DNA of 64,000 nt, taken from Lampris incognitus (Eukaryota > Chordata > Actinopteri > Lampriformes > Lampridae). The translations under genes and the position numbers were made by a program. The stretch spans positions 58,476,850 to 58,540,849 of the forward strand of contig NC_079219.1 of the NCBI RefSeq assembly GCF_029633865.1, written 5' to 3'. Numbering within the stretch: the stretch's first letter is position 1; every line of letters starts with the position of its first letter. Positions 46,589 through 59,200 of the stretch are shown one piece after another. The notes under the pieces are model-generated. The model was given only the letters and a program-made list of their open reading frames with translations. It was not told the DNA's origin and searched no databases.

Positions 46589-47120
46589 GTAAGTTTTCCC
46601 CTCCTCGGCATTCCAGAATTCCCGGTAACCGGACCGGCGGGGGGGGGAGAGGGGGAGACTTAACGCTCCCCCCCAACTTCTCCGCAACACGCCCGCCGCC
46701 CCTCCTCGTAGACCCCCTCCCCCCCTCTCTTATAAACACAGCCGGGGTTCGATCAACGCGTCGGAAAACAGATAAACGAGTGACGGCAACTAATTAAGAC
46801 GAACGTGTCGAGGGAGAAAATGGGAGGGGGGGGGTATCTAACGCGCTCGCGCGCGCACACACACCCTCCCACGCGCGTGCGCGCGCACTTTTATATACCT
46901 TCCCGACTTGATGGGGCAATTTATTGCAGCGTTGTCATGAGGACGCTTGGCCTCGCCAGTGGGCAGGGTGTCAGGGGGTTATTGATCCGACACTAATGGG
47001 TAATTAATGAGTAATGAATGAACTACACAAGTAGATTGAAATGTACTTTAGGTTAAAGCGGTGTCATGTTGAAAATGTGGCACTGATTAGGCTCATCTGT
47101 GTGCATCGACAGCACTCCCC

Positions 47121-47159
<39 letters not shown>

Positions 47160-47973
47160 CCAGCAGCATTATACTGATCATTGTTTCTGCAGACGGTACC
47201 GAGGGTTGTGAAATGGCCCGTTTGCTGAGGCCGGTATAGAAGTGACCCTGTTGTGAAGTAGACTTGGGAGGATTAAGGGCTGAGAGAGTCGGCGTCTCCT
47301 GTGTTCACACGGCCTCGGGGAAGGGATCCGGGGGGTGGGGTGGGGTGGTGGTGGGGGTGGAGGGAGTATGTGCCTGCGTTGCACACACACACACACGTAT
47401 GTTTGACTTGCAAGTTCCAGCATGGCCCTCACAGCAGCACCGCTGCCAGAAGATCCAGTGGTTTCTCGCCGTCTTGCACAACACGGCGATGTTTTCACGC
47501 CGGCCTGTCACAGCAGGCCTCCGTCAGCAGGCCTCCGTCAGCAGCTGCTCCCGTTCAACAGTGTTTACACGCTTCTGCGGACAGTTGGGACCACCGCTTT
47601 AATCCAGTGCCATGAACAGGGCCTGGACCTGTTGTTGTTGTGTTGTTGTTGTTTTTTTACCTTGTGTGTAAACAACTTTCTGTTGGTTCGACGTCTCTGA
47701 CATTATCTACACGAGACCTGAAATGACCGTCCAACTCTCTTTTTAGTTTTGTTTTAATCTTATAAGGTTGGAACGCCGGTACAGACGCCAACCGTGGGTT
47801 CGGATGTAATCAGGTTTTCCAGCCTATCGTCTGTAATCTCTTTCTCTCGCTAGCTCGCTTCCCATTTCTTTGTATTGTGCGCTCGTGTTTGTTCCACCTC
47901 TTTCCTCCCTCGTTCAGCTGTGTCCGCCGTCTGACCACTCACCATTCATGTGCTCTCTTGTGTCTCTCTCTAG
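46589..47973 (+). other. cdc42ep5 intron 1
   Basis: Donor GTAAGT at 46589, acceptor TCTCTCTCTAG ending at 47973. It contains a CG-rich alternating purine-pyrimidine run at about 46843-46890, an AC run at 47126-47158, a G-rich strand at 47318-47366 and a (GTT)n at 47632-47652. No coding exon recognised. Confidence 0.6.
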
Positions 47974-47975
47974 CT

Positions 47976-48947
47976 ATGCCACTCCACAAGTCGTCCCGGG
48001 CCCCTCGCCTGGACCCTACCATGATCTCAGCCCCGCTTGGTGACTTCCGCCACACCATGCACATCGGGAGGGGAGGCGATGCCTTTGGCGACACCTCTTT
48101 CCTGTCGACGCATGGGCCGAGCTCACCCAGCTCTGGGCTTGGCGCTCCAGGGGTCATACCCGCTGATGACTCTCCGATCCCGAACGAGCACAATGATCTC
48201 ACAACAGATGATTTGGGAAGCCCACAGAACAATGGACTTACACACTCTGAGTCAGTATCCTCGTTCACCTTGGACCTGGACCTGGATCTGGGTCCATCTA
48301 TCCTGGGGGATGTTTTAGGGGTGATGGATGGACTGGGGCTCGACCCCGAGTGGTCAGGCACCAATGAGGAGGAGGTGTTTAGTCCCAACAGAAGTGCAGC
48401 TGCACAGGAAACGAAGCTGGGGAAGGGAACGACGGAGCAGGTGTCTTTGAGTTTGCAGAATGAGTTGAATGACAAGACGCTGGCTGACATGGATGGAGAC
48501 CAGATGAGAGATAAAGGAGATGGCAGGCTAACAGATGGGAACGGGATCAAGCCAAAGGGGCTGAGGCCAAAAGTGAGATTCAGCGATAAGCGAGAGGAAA
48601 TCATCCGCCAGGCATCTGAGGAGGAAGACGGTCAGGGGTTCGACTTCCAGGATGACGATGAGCTTGAGTGCCGCAGCCCAACGGCAGGCGAGAATGAGCA
48701 AGGTACCCAACCGGTTGGTGGAGGTGACGCAGAGATCCCCAGTCGGAAAGCAGACATGCCGCCTAGTCCCGCCTCTTCACATAGCTCTGAGTACGAAGGA
48801 ATCAACCCATTGGACAGGAGGAGAGCTGACAACTGTCATTCAGAGACTGATTCTGAGGAGGAGGAGGAGGAGGAGGAGGAGGAAGCGGGTAACGGTGGAC
48901 GGGGCTACACGTTTGAAGACGAGTTCGATGATGAGATTGGTCTATAG
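47976..48947 (+). CDS. cdc42ep5: CDC42 effector protein (Borg family), CDC42EP5-like
   Basis: 323 codons in one exon, starting at the first ATG two bases after the splice acceptor; the open frame continues upstream only through intron sequence. Residues 17-43 hold the CRIB motif ISAPLGDFRHTMHIGRGGDA and GDTSFLS, which binds GTP-loaded CDC42/TC10. Residues 93-119 (SVSSFTLDLDLDLGPSILGD, VLGVMDGL) are the Borg homology segment that engages septins. An acidic run of about a dozen Glu near residue 300 is followed by the C-terminus DEFDDEIGL, close to the NDVIGL end of mammalian CDC42EP5. Human CDC42EP5 has about 148 residues, so this protein has a long extra middle (about 120-300) of low complexity. 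Known role: cytoskeletal and septin organisation at the cell cortex. CDC42EP1 is the alternative; the C-terminus and the neighbour leng8 favour EP5. Confidence 0.85.
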   Translation: MPLHKSSRAPRLDPTMISAPLGDFRHTMHIGRGGDAFGDTSFLSTHGPSSPSSGLGAPGVIPADDSPIPNEHNDLTTDDLGSPQNNGLTHSESVSSFTLDLDLDLGPSILGDVLGVMDGLGLDPEWSGTNEEEVFSPNRSAAAQETKLGKGTTEQVSLSLQNELNDKTLADMDGDQMRDKGDGRLTDGNGIKPKGLRPKVRFSDKREEIIRQASEEEDGQGFDFQDDDELECRSPTAGENEQGTQPVGGGDAEIPSRKADMPPSPASSHSSEYEGINPLDRRRADNCHSETDSEEEEEEEEEEAGNGGRGYTFEDEFDDEIGL

Positions 48948-50148
48948 GAGGTAGCCATGCCATGACTTACTCATGAAATCAGTTCTTTGCTGTCAAGTGA
49001 ACCAGTTATAGCACATTATTCCTAATTCACTATTCCGGTGTGGTATTGATGGGAGATTTACGCTGAGGGAACATTTGTGACCGAACGGACTTGTCAAGAC
49101 TTAAGAATCAAAATTATATGATTTAAAATGTTCATCATAAGTTGTAGAGGAAGTTCCTCAACTGGAAAAAAAAAAAAAGTATTCGTCTACGTTTGTGAAA
49201 GAGTCGTAACGGACTTTACAAGGTATGAGCCGAGAAACAAGAAAAGTACTTTGTGTGGTGGAGTTAGTAAAAGGAAAGGTTTGTAGCACTTTGACTCATT
49301 TCATGCACCTGCTAACTTTGCTGTTGGACGGAGGTTCGGGGGGGGGGGGGGATGTTGAATTCAGGCAAACCGCATGATGCTTACGGGGAAATTTTTAGTT
49401 TTGCAATGAGAAAGTTTATCGATGAAAGTGCATACGACAGCTTTAAAGTTTATCACTTTATTATGAAGATTTTTTTTTAATATGATGGTGCCTTAAAGGG
49501 AGCTGTATAAGTTCTATAATTATACTCTTTCGTATATCATTGTCCAAATAGTTTCTTGTCATATTGCATGTTTTCTATTAGTCTTAATGTCGTCACTTGA
49601 TGTACGGTGCGTCCGACTAGCTGTAAAACCATATGCTCCTCATACGGAAAACCGCTGTGCTGAAATAAGAGGTATCCCGGGTGGTTCCGAGGCGCCGTGA
49701 ACCGCTCGCCTTCCCAGTTTCCATATGTGTATTACCTCTGGCTCTGATCCAGTGAAAACGTATTTTATCCGTCTCGTCTGTGTGTATTATTATTAAGTTG
49801 CTGATGACATTATTACCAAAGCTCTTACTCTTGCTTATTTTACCTGGGGGCTGTGGGTGGGCTACTACAAGTGCTGTGATCACTGACCGTCTTGGAATTT
49901 CCAGGTCAGTCAGATTGTGGATCAGGAACGGCATGCCTATTTTTGTACAAGCGTTATGCAATGCCTCTTTTGAAATGATTGTTTAACAATGGAAAGGGGA
50001 AATCTCTTGCGAGAGACCGTTTTGTTCATCTCCGTGTGACCTGTTGGATGTGCTGGTGACTTAAAAACACCTTTCTGTGCTGGAAGCGTGTTTTGCCTCA
50101 GTTTTCCCTTCGTTATCCTGTGGATTTATAAAGATTGAAATAAATAAA
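48948..50148 (+). other. cdc42ep5 3' UTR
   Basis: Stop codon to the tandem AATAAATAAA at 50139-50148. It contains a G-run at 49340-49351 and several TTTTA/ATTTA elements. No repeats recognised, in contrast to the surrounding DNA. Confidence 0.6.
50139..50148 (+). terminator. Double polyadenylation signal of cdc42ep5
   Basis: Overlapping AATAAATAAA about 1.2 kb after the stop. Convergent grwd1 signals lie at 50460-50465 and 50186-50195 on the other strand. Confidence 0.65.
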
Positions 50149-50419
50149 AAGACAAAATTGGGAGTTGATACTGATCATGTATGAATTTATTTATTTTCCC
50201 TAAGACAAATTCTATCCCGGTGTCAGTCTGAGAGGCCGGAATTTCACCCCCGGCCTCCTGCTTGGACAGGGTGTTTTATTAGAAGGATTATAAGAACAGA
50301 TAACTCAACATCTGGTCGACGCTGACCAGAGAATGTAATAAAAGAAGAGTTGCCTATCACGGGGAGTCGAAAACCTATTTACAGACATGCTCGAATATAA
50401 TCAAGTATATATTCGGACA

Positions 50420-50621
50420 TTTTTTCTTTAGATTTTTTTTGTTGTTGCCATTTTCTGCCTTTATTTGATAGCGATAGTAGAGAGAGAGAGAGAGACGGGA
50501 AAGACAGAGAGGGGATGACATGCAGCGAAGGGCCCGGGCCGGATTCGAACCCAGGCCACTGCAGTAAAGGACTCAGCCTTATGTGGTACATGCTCCACCG
50601 GGTGAGCCGCCAGGGTGCCCC
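50420..50621 (-). mobile_element. SINE family C with 8-bp target duplication, in the grwd1 3' region
   Basis: tRNA-like head on the minus strand (CACCCGGTGGAGCATGTACC, B box TGGGTTCGAATCCGG), then a (CT)n segment, then ATCAAATAAAGG and a T/A-rich tail. Flanked by TTCGGACA at 50412-50419 and 50622-50629. Only one copy of this family is in the window. Confidence 0.88.
50460..50465 (-). terminator. Candidate grwd1 polyadenylation signal inside SINE C
   Basis: Minus-strand AATAAA about 230 bases after the grwd1 stop, lying within the SINE. A competing AATAAATAAA is at 50186-50195. Confidence 0.5.
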
Positions 50622-50693
50622 TTCGGACACGAGATTTGTCCCACATGCGCATCACGCATGCACCTGCACGCCTCGCTCAGTCACTCACAGCAC

Positions 50694-53151
50694 CTACACC
50701 GATATCGTCCGGAACAAGTTGAATCCTGACAGAGCGGTGGAGATCAACACGCCGGGCATCTGTGGATGCCAGTGGATCTCCTTGACTTCCGTTTGACCCT
50801 GGTGCAGGAAGAGAAGCTGGGGAGGGAGGTCCTTCACCCCCTCTGCCCTCGCACCCACGTCACACGACTCCACCGACAGATCCCACTGACTGACGACGTC
50901 ATCCGCTCCGGAGGCGGCGAACACGCTGGAATCCACAGGGTTCCACTCAACCGAGGTGACCGGAGCGCTGTGCTGCTTGAAGTTGGCCACGGGCCGTCCA
51001 GACTAGAAGGAAAACAAGAGCACAATGGTGTGACTTTCATTCACCGCACACAATGTTAACGGTGCTTCTCTGCCGCATGGGGGCATTTAGTATAAATCCT
51101 AAGAGGAGCAGCTACTAATGGCAGTTAATTTGGGCCACATCTGCCTCCTCTTCACAAGCTGTGGCACCACAGTGCCGGTGTCTCGGAGCGTTTCTCTTGA
51201 TACGGTTTCAAAGCAGATGCATATAAAAAGGGGATCCTGTGTTGGGGATGAATAGCAACTGCCATATTTCCAACGGTGCCTGTGAAGACACCTCATGTGT
51301 AACAAGCAGAAGTATGATGAGCATAGATAAGTCTCATCAGGAGGGCGGCACTGAAGACTTTCACTCAACATTACCCCATGTTTACTTAAAAAAAACCCAA
51401 ACAACTGGGTATCCGGGTAGCGTGGCGGTCTATTCCGTTACCCACCCACACGGGGATCGCCGGTTCGAATCCCCGTGTGGCCTCCGGCTTGGTCGGGCGT
51501 CCCTACAGACACAACTGGCCACGTCTGCAGGTGGGAAGCCAGATGTGGGTGTGTCTCCTGGTCACTGCACTACCGCCTCCTCGGGTCGGTCGGGGCGCCT
51601 GTTCAGGGGGGAGGGGGAACTGGGGGGGAATAGCGTGATCCTCCCACGCGCTACGCCCCCCTGGTGAAACTCCTCACTGTCGGGTGGAAAGAAGCAGCTG
51701 GCGACTCCACATGTATGGGAGGAGACACGTGGTAGTCTGCAGCCCACCCCGGGTCGGTAGAGGGGGCGGAGCAGAGACCGGGACGGCTCGGAAGAGTGGG
51801 GGAATTGGCCTGGTACAATTGGTGAAAAAAAGGGGGGGGGGGGAAGAAAAACATCTAATCTGACAGTGTGGTGTGATGAGAGCTTAAGAGTTTTTCGTGT
51901 AGGACTGACGGTGCAGACAAACCCAACAAGATATGTTTGGTATGCTAGTAACATACCAAACACTCCTTCAGCTTGAACGTGTCGGCCGGCTGAGCAGCTG
52001 TACGCTCCTCTGCCCAACGCTCTTGCATAATCTGAATGGCTACCAATGAACAAGTGGTGATTCTGGCCAAGTCAAGGGAACACATTTACTGGCTTTTACC
52101 TTAAACTGGCGAAGGTCCCATACTTTTAGGAGCCCGTCATCCCCTCCAGACAGGAGGAACGGTTCACTGCTGTTCCAGCTGATGACGTTGACGTCTGACG
52201 AGTGAGCTTCGTTAGCTGAGAGCATCGAGTTGGGCGGGGCGCGGATATCCCATACGCGAATAGACTGATCCACTGAACAGGAGGCAAAAACCTGAGGCAA
52301 GTAATAGTAAAAAGTATGAGGTTTGTACTCTTGGATGACATCTTCAGAAAACAAAACAAAGCTCAACTGGCCTTTACGGCCTTTCAAAACAAGGGACTTC
52401 AACTTGTCACTGGTTGTGGTAGAAATAGCGTTTATCACGGTAGTAACTTCAGTTTGTCCTAAAATTATACTGCGGTTTCACAAACATACTGTAGCTTCTG
52501 TGGGCGACCACTGCAAGTCCTCCACAGACTTGCTGTGCGAGCTGAAAGGCCGCTGGTCGATCTGCCATGACGTCCCGCCTTCCCGTGGCTCCCAGACATG
52601 GATGTTTTTCTTGCAGTCACCACTGACCAGACGGCCTATGAACAGAGTAAACGGACAACAACTCAGCCTCTTCTTCATTAACCATCTAATGGGCGAACTG
52701 ATGAGGAAGACCAGCTCTGTGGTGGGGACGGAACTGGACAGTGTGGAGGCGGTGACAGAGACGAGGGTGAGAGGGTAGCTGAGGACAACCCCGCTCATCC
52801 TCTCTATGCCGAGCTGAGGCAGCTCAGGGGCACGTTCAGCCAGACTCATCCAGCCACGCGCCTCGGAGCACTTAGGGGGGCTCTTTCGTGCCATCAGCCA
52901 TCAGACTCCACAACAGCGCAGCACCCAGGAGCTCCTACCTCCACCGAAAATACTGCACAATATTTCTCACACTGCACAACATTGAACATTACACATGTAT
53001 GTACATACAGACACACAGACCTATTTATTGTACCCATCCATCCATTATCCAAACCGCTTATCCTGCTCTCAGGGTCACGGGAATGTCGGAGCCTATCCCA
53101 GCAGTCACTGGGTGGCAGGCGGGGAGCCACCCTGGGCAGGCCGCCAGGCCA

Positions 53152-53241
<90 letters not shown>

Positions 53242-56200
53242 GGGCAATGTAGTACGGCCGATTCACCTGACCTACATGTCTTCGGACTGTGGGAGGAAAC
53301 CGGAGCACCCGAAGGAAACCCACGCAGACACGGGGAGAACATGCAAACTCCACACAGAGGACGACCCGGGACGACCCCCAAGGTTGGACTACCCCGGGGC
53401 TCGAACCCAGGAGCTACTTGCTGTGAGGCGACCACGCTAACCACTGCGCCACCAGATTAGGTTATCATTATATGAAAGTTGCTTAGAATTAAAAAGGTCG
53501 GATGATCCTCTGTGGCGACCCCTAACGGGAACAGCCGAAAGTAGTAGCAGCAGTAGTAGCTTAGAATTAAAAAGGTGAGACACACTCGTCATGATCCCAC
53601 AAAGTCCATCTCCATTTCATCATTAGTGTTGCTGGGTCCAGGTTTTCACATCAGCATGACAGAGAAAATACTTTTCTATTAGAAGCGAGGTGAATATATG
53701 TGCACCCAATTTTGATGACCCCGGATTTTTTAGAAAAGTTTTTAGTCTCATCCCTGATCTATCGACCACCCACCTAATCACCGGTGGAGATTTTAACACT
53801 ATATTAGACAGTTTCGCCGACAGAAGTTCTACGCGCCCCATTTCCCCGTCTAATTCCACCATAGCCCTTAATCATCTGATGGGGGTCATTGAACCTGGTT
53901 GATATTTGGAGGCAGCAGCACCCGTCTGGTAGAGATTATTCTTTTTTTTCCCCACAGGTGCATAAAATCTTATACAAGAATCGACTACTTTCTAGTAGAC
54001 GCCAAGCTGTCCTCGGACATCATTTCCACCAAGTATCACAACATTTTGATATCAGACCCTCTCTTACTTAATGATGAACAATTCCCGCTACACATTTTCC
54101 ACTCAATCACAGCCTACTTGGCTGAGAACGACACTCCTGATATAAACGACTCCACTTTGTGGGAAGCCCCTAAGGCTGTCGTACGTGGTCATATTATTGC
54201 TTACGAGGCCAAGCTGAAAAAGGACAGAATGAAAGAAATGTCGGAAACTTCTGTTAAGCTTTCAGCACTTGAGAGTGAATATAGATCGTCAGCTTCGCCC
54301 TCCACACTTAATGACGTAATGAAACTAAAATTAAAATGTAACTCTATTCTCTCCGACCAGGTCAGCAAAACGTTACTGAAAATGAAACAAAAACACTTTG
54401 AGATGAGCGACAGGCCGGATAAACTATTAGCGCGCCAACTTAGGGGTGTTCAGGCCAAACGAATGATTAATAAAATTAAAACCAGAACGGGCTCTATATC
54501 CACAGACCCTAAACAGATCAACAAGAGTTCCCGTGAATTCTGTGAGAATCTCTCCACCTGGAGAATCGCTGCTGATACAGCGCCGATTTCAGACCTTCTC
54601 AGCGCTCTACGCCTATCTAAACTGTGTGCCTCGGCGCAAACTGAATTAAATGCAGATATAACTTAAGAGGAAGTGACGGAAGCAATACACTCTTTCCCCA
54701 ACGGGAAGGCTGCCGGACCGGACGGGTATGGCACAGAGTTCTATAAAGCGTACTCGGACAAAGTCTCTCCCATTGTGTTAAGGATGTTTTATCATTCTAT
54801 TGCAACGGCACGTCTCCCTGAATCCCTGTACGTGGCTAGCATATCCCTGTTATTGAAGAAAGATAAGGATGAAACCGACCCAGCATCATACCGTCCTATT
54901 GCCCTCCTCGGCTGTGCCCTAAAGGTGTTCACCAAGATACTGGCAAACAGACTTAATGGAGGTATAGCAACTGTAATCCACCATGGCCAAACTGGATTTA
55001 TCCCAGGAAGATTTTCCTTCTTTAACGTCAGACGATTAATGAATATAATGTACTCTAAATATGATAAAGATGCCAGTATTGCTGTCTTGGAACTCGATGC
55101 CCAGAAAGTCTTTGATCAGGTTGAACGGATATATATTTTGACAGTGTTGAGAGAGTTTGGCCTGGGTGACAATTTCACCTCATGGGTCAAAACGCTATAC
55201 GCCAGCCCAACAGCCTCAGTTATCACCAGCAGTGATAAATCACCCGCCTTTACACTGCACCGCTCCTGCCGTCAAGGCCGCCCTTTAAGCCCGTTACTAT
55301 TCGCACTCGCCATGGAGCCCCTTGCTATTAGTATAAGAAACCATCCCTCTATAGCCCCATTGATGCTAGGCAAGGTGGAGCACCGCATCTCGCTCTACGC
55401 GGATGATGTGGCTCTGCTTCTCTCCCGCCCCGAAGAATCTCTACCACCCTTACTAGAACTAATTACAGAGTTTGGTGAGCCTTCTGGGTACATGATATCT
55501 ACTACTTTCGGCTGCTCCCGTTAGGGGGCGCCACAGCGGATCATCCGTTTCCATCTCTTCCTGTCTTCTGCGTCTTCCTCTGTCACACCAGCCACCTGCA
55601 TGTCTTCCCTCACCACATCCATAAACCTCCTCTTTGGCCTTCCTCTTCTCCTCTTCCCTGGCAGCTCCATATTCAGCATCCTTCTCCCAATATACCCAGC
55701 ATCTCTCCTCCACACATGTCCACACCATCTCCGTCTTGTCTCTCTTGCTTTGTCTCCAAACCGTCCAACCTGAGCGGTCTCTCTAATATAATCATTCCTA
55801 ATCCTGTCCTTCTTCGTTACTCCCAGTGAAAATCTTAGCATCTTCAACTCTGCCACCTCCAGCTCCGCCTCCTGTCTTTTCCTCAGTGTCACTGTCTCCA
55901 AACCATATAACAAGTGGGTACACGATATACTGGGACAAAAGCGAATTCATGCAGCTTAAAGGGAAGCTGAACTCAACATTTGTAAAAAGTGTTCCCTTCC
56001 GTATTACTACAGATGAGATTAAATATTTAGGCGTGGTCATCCCTAGAGATCCCAAACTGATTTATAAACGGAACTTCTTGAGCATGGTAGACAAATCGAA
56101 ATCCAATATTGAAACCTGGAGGCTCTTAACTTTATCCATGATAGGACGAGTCAACGCAGTTAAATGGTGGCTCTCCCCAGGTTTCTATACCTCTTCCAGA

Positions 56201-59200
56201 ATATTTTTGCCCAAGTCTTTCTTGAGGCTACTAAACTCTATTGTCCTTCCCTTTGTCTGGGGATACAAGGCACATCGTATGGCCAAAAAGCACATACTCA
56301 AACCCAAAAGCGCAGGGGGGCCTCAGTCTGCCTAATTTCCAATCCTACTACTGGGCTGCCAACTGCAGAGCGCTGATGTACTGGCAAGGCGTGTACCCCA
56401 ACAGTCTCACCACCTCCACCCCGTCACGGCTTGCAATAGAGCAGGATATCACCAAAAGCTCTCTCCCCGCTCTTCTCTTCGCTAGGAACGTACCTCCAAA
56501 AGCCACTGTGGGTGATAACTTTATGCTCATTAACCCTCTAAAAAGTCTGGTATCAAATTAGGAAAGTGTTTGCTCTACCTGACATCTCTGCCTACACTCC
56601 CGTTTGCAACAACCATGCCTTTTCCCCTTCTCTAACTGATAATGCCTTCACAATTTGGAGAAACAACGCTATCATCACTATCGCAAACCTTTATACAGAT
56701 AATGCATTCGCCACCTTCGCACAGTTGAGGGAAAAGTATGCACTCCCTGCATCCCACTTCTCCCGTTATCTCCAGATTAGAGACTACGTCCGTACCAACC
56801 TGCCTAACTTTGAGGTGTTCCCTGCTGCTGTCAGCTTCTATACCCTTATGAATCAGCCCCCTCGTTCAAGGAGACCTGTTACCAGATTTGTTGATGTTTT
56901 TACAACACACGATTCCGTCTCCACGCAGCACTTAGAAGCAGCTTGGGAGGAGGATCTTGGTATGGCAATCGAAGATGAGAGCTGGGAAACAAGCCTTAAA
57001 GCTATCCACGACTGTTCTATAAACTCCCGACACCAACTTATCCAATTTAAAGTGGTTGATAGGCTGCACTACTCCTGTACCAAGCTACACGCATTTTATC
57101 CCTCTGTGTCCCCAATCTGCCCCAAGTGTAAAGCAGCGGAGGGCACACTGGGCCATCTTTTCTGGTCTTGCCCTAAACTAAATAAGTTCTGGTCAGATAG
57201 TTTTAAATGCTTTTCTGACGTATATAGTTGTGACCTCACACCAGACTCACACACCGCCATCCTGGGGGAAACCAAGCATCATCTAACGCTGTCTCATTTG
57301 GAACAGAAGACAATACAATATGGCATGGTTGTTGCGAAAAGGACTATACTCACAAAGTGGAAGGGTGACGAGGTGCCTGTGTTTAGAACCTGGTTAGCTG
57401 AAATCACCAATCTGCTAAATATGGAGAAGATCCGATACACTGTCTCTCTTACGTCTGCAACCTTTAACACAATGTGGCAACCATTCCTTTCTTATCTGTC
57501 AAAGTCGTCTTGAATTGAAATTTTTTTTGGGGGGTGGTTAATTTATATACACTACCGTTCAAAAGTTTGGGATCACCCAAACAATTTTGTGTTTTCCATG
57601 AAAAGTCACACTTATTCACCACCATATGTTGTGAAATGAATAGAAAATAGAGTCAAGACATTGACAAGGTTAGAAATAATGATTTGTATTTGAAATAAGA
57701 TTTTTTTTACATCAAACTTTGCTTTCGTTAAAGAATCCTCCATTTGCAGCAATTACAGCATTGCAGACCTTTGGCATTCTAGCTGTTAATTTGTTGAGGT
57801 AATCTGGAGAAATTGCACCCCACGCTTCCAGAAGCAGCTCCCACAAGTTGGATTGGTTGGATGGGCACTTCTTTGAGCAGATTGAGTTTCTGGAGCATCA
57901 CATTTGTGGGGTCAATTAAACGCTCAAAATGGCCAGAAAAAGAGAACTTTCATCTGAAACTCGACAGTCTATTCTTGTTCTTAGAAATGAAGGCTATTCC
58001 ATGCGAGAAATTGCTAAGAAATTGAAGATTTCCTACACCGGTGTGTACTACTCCCTTCAGAGGACAGCACAAACAGGCTCTAACCAGAGTAGAAAAAGAA
58101 GTGGGAGGCCGCGTTTGAGAAACAGACGCCTCACAGGTCCCCAACTGGCATCTTCATTAAATAGTACCTGTTAGAGCCTGTTTGTGCTGTCCTCTGAAGG
58201 GAGTAGTACACACCGGTGTAGGAAATCTTCAATTTCTTAGCAATTTCTCGCATGGAATAGCCTTCATTTCTAAGAACAAGAATAGACTGTCGAGTTTCAG
58301 ATGAAAGTTCTCTTTTTCTGGCCATTTTGAGCGTTTAATTGACCCCACAAATGTGATGCTCCAGAAACTCAATCTGCTCAAAGAGGTGCCCATCCAACCA
58401 ATCCAACTTGTGGGAGCTGCTTCTGGAAGCGTGGGGTGCAATTTCTCCAGATTACCTCAACAAATTAACAGCTAGAATGCCAAAGGTCTGCAATGCTGTA
58501 ATTGCTGCAAATGGAGGATTCTTTGACGAAAGCAAAGTTTGATGTAAAAAAAATCTTATTTCAAATACAAATCATTATTTCTAACCTTGTCAATGTCTTG
58601 ACTCTATTTTCTATTCATTTCACAACATATGGTGGTGAATAAGTGTGACTTTTCATGGAAAACACAAAATTGTTTGGGTGATCCCAAACTTTTGAACGGT
58701 AGTGTAGCTGCGTGTACTACATTGTATTAAGTCTTTATACTGTACATTTTTCCTTTTTTTAAACATTTTTTTTACCTTCAGTCTGAGACATCTATTCGCA
58801 TCTATCCCATTTAAAAGATGGTGCTGAACGTCATTTCTTTTTGTATCTTAAGAGCAGTTCTGCTGTTATGGTTGCTTTTGTTATATTGTCCTTGTGTCTG
58901 TTTGATTTGCTTAGGGGGGAGGGGGGAGGATTTACTGTTTTTGTGATCTGTCTTTATCCCTGTTAATTGAAAATGTTATAAATAAAATATTTAAAAAATT
59001 AAAAAATAAAAAAAGAAGTGAGGTGAATTCTGACGACTCTACCTCAGGAGCTTTAGAATTGTGGCGTGAACCAATCTGAAGAAAAAATAAACCAGCGAGG
59101 CGTCTGAAACTACTGCAGATCTCTGTGTATTTGAAAGATTAACACACCGGGTACTTTCGGAGACCAGTCAATCGCAAAGCCTTCGGTCATGTGGCCCGAG

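Larger units (their letters stand above)
53696..59013 (+). mobile_element. L1-type LINE, 5'-truncated, with two nested insertions
   Basis: Flanked by AGAAGCGAGGTGAAT at 53681-53695 and AGAAGTGAGGTGAAT at 59014-59028 (one mismatch), ending in AATAAAATATTTAAAAAATT and an A tail. Coding remnants of ORF2 in order: endonuclease ([25 protein letters not shown]), a linker (53899-54663), reverse transcriptase from 54673 ([45 protein letters not shown] with the catalytic YADD), then after 55928 the thumb region and finally a zinc knuckle [20 protein letters not shown] near 57120. Several stops and shifts (53901, 54664, 56335, 56561) break the frame, so it is a pseudogene. In grwd1 intron 4. Confidence 0.93.
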
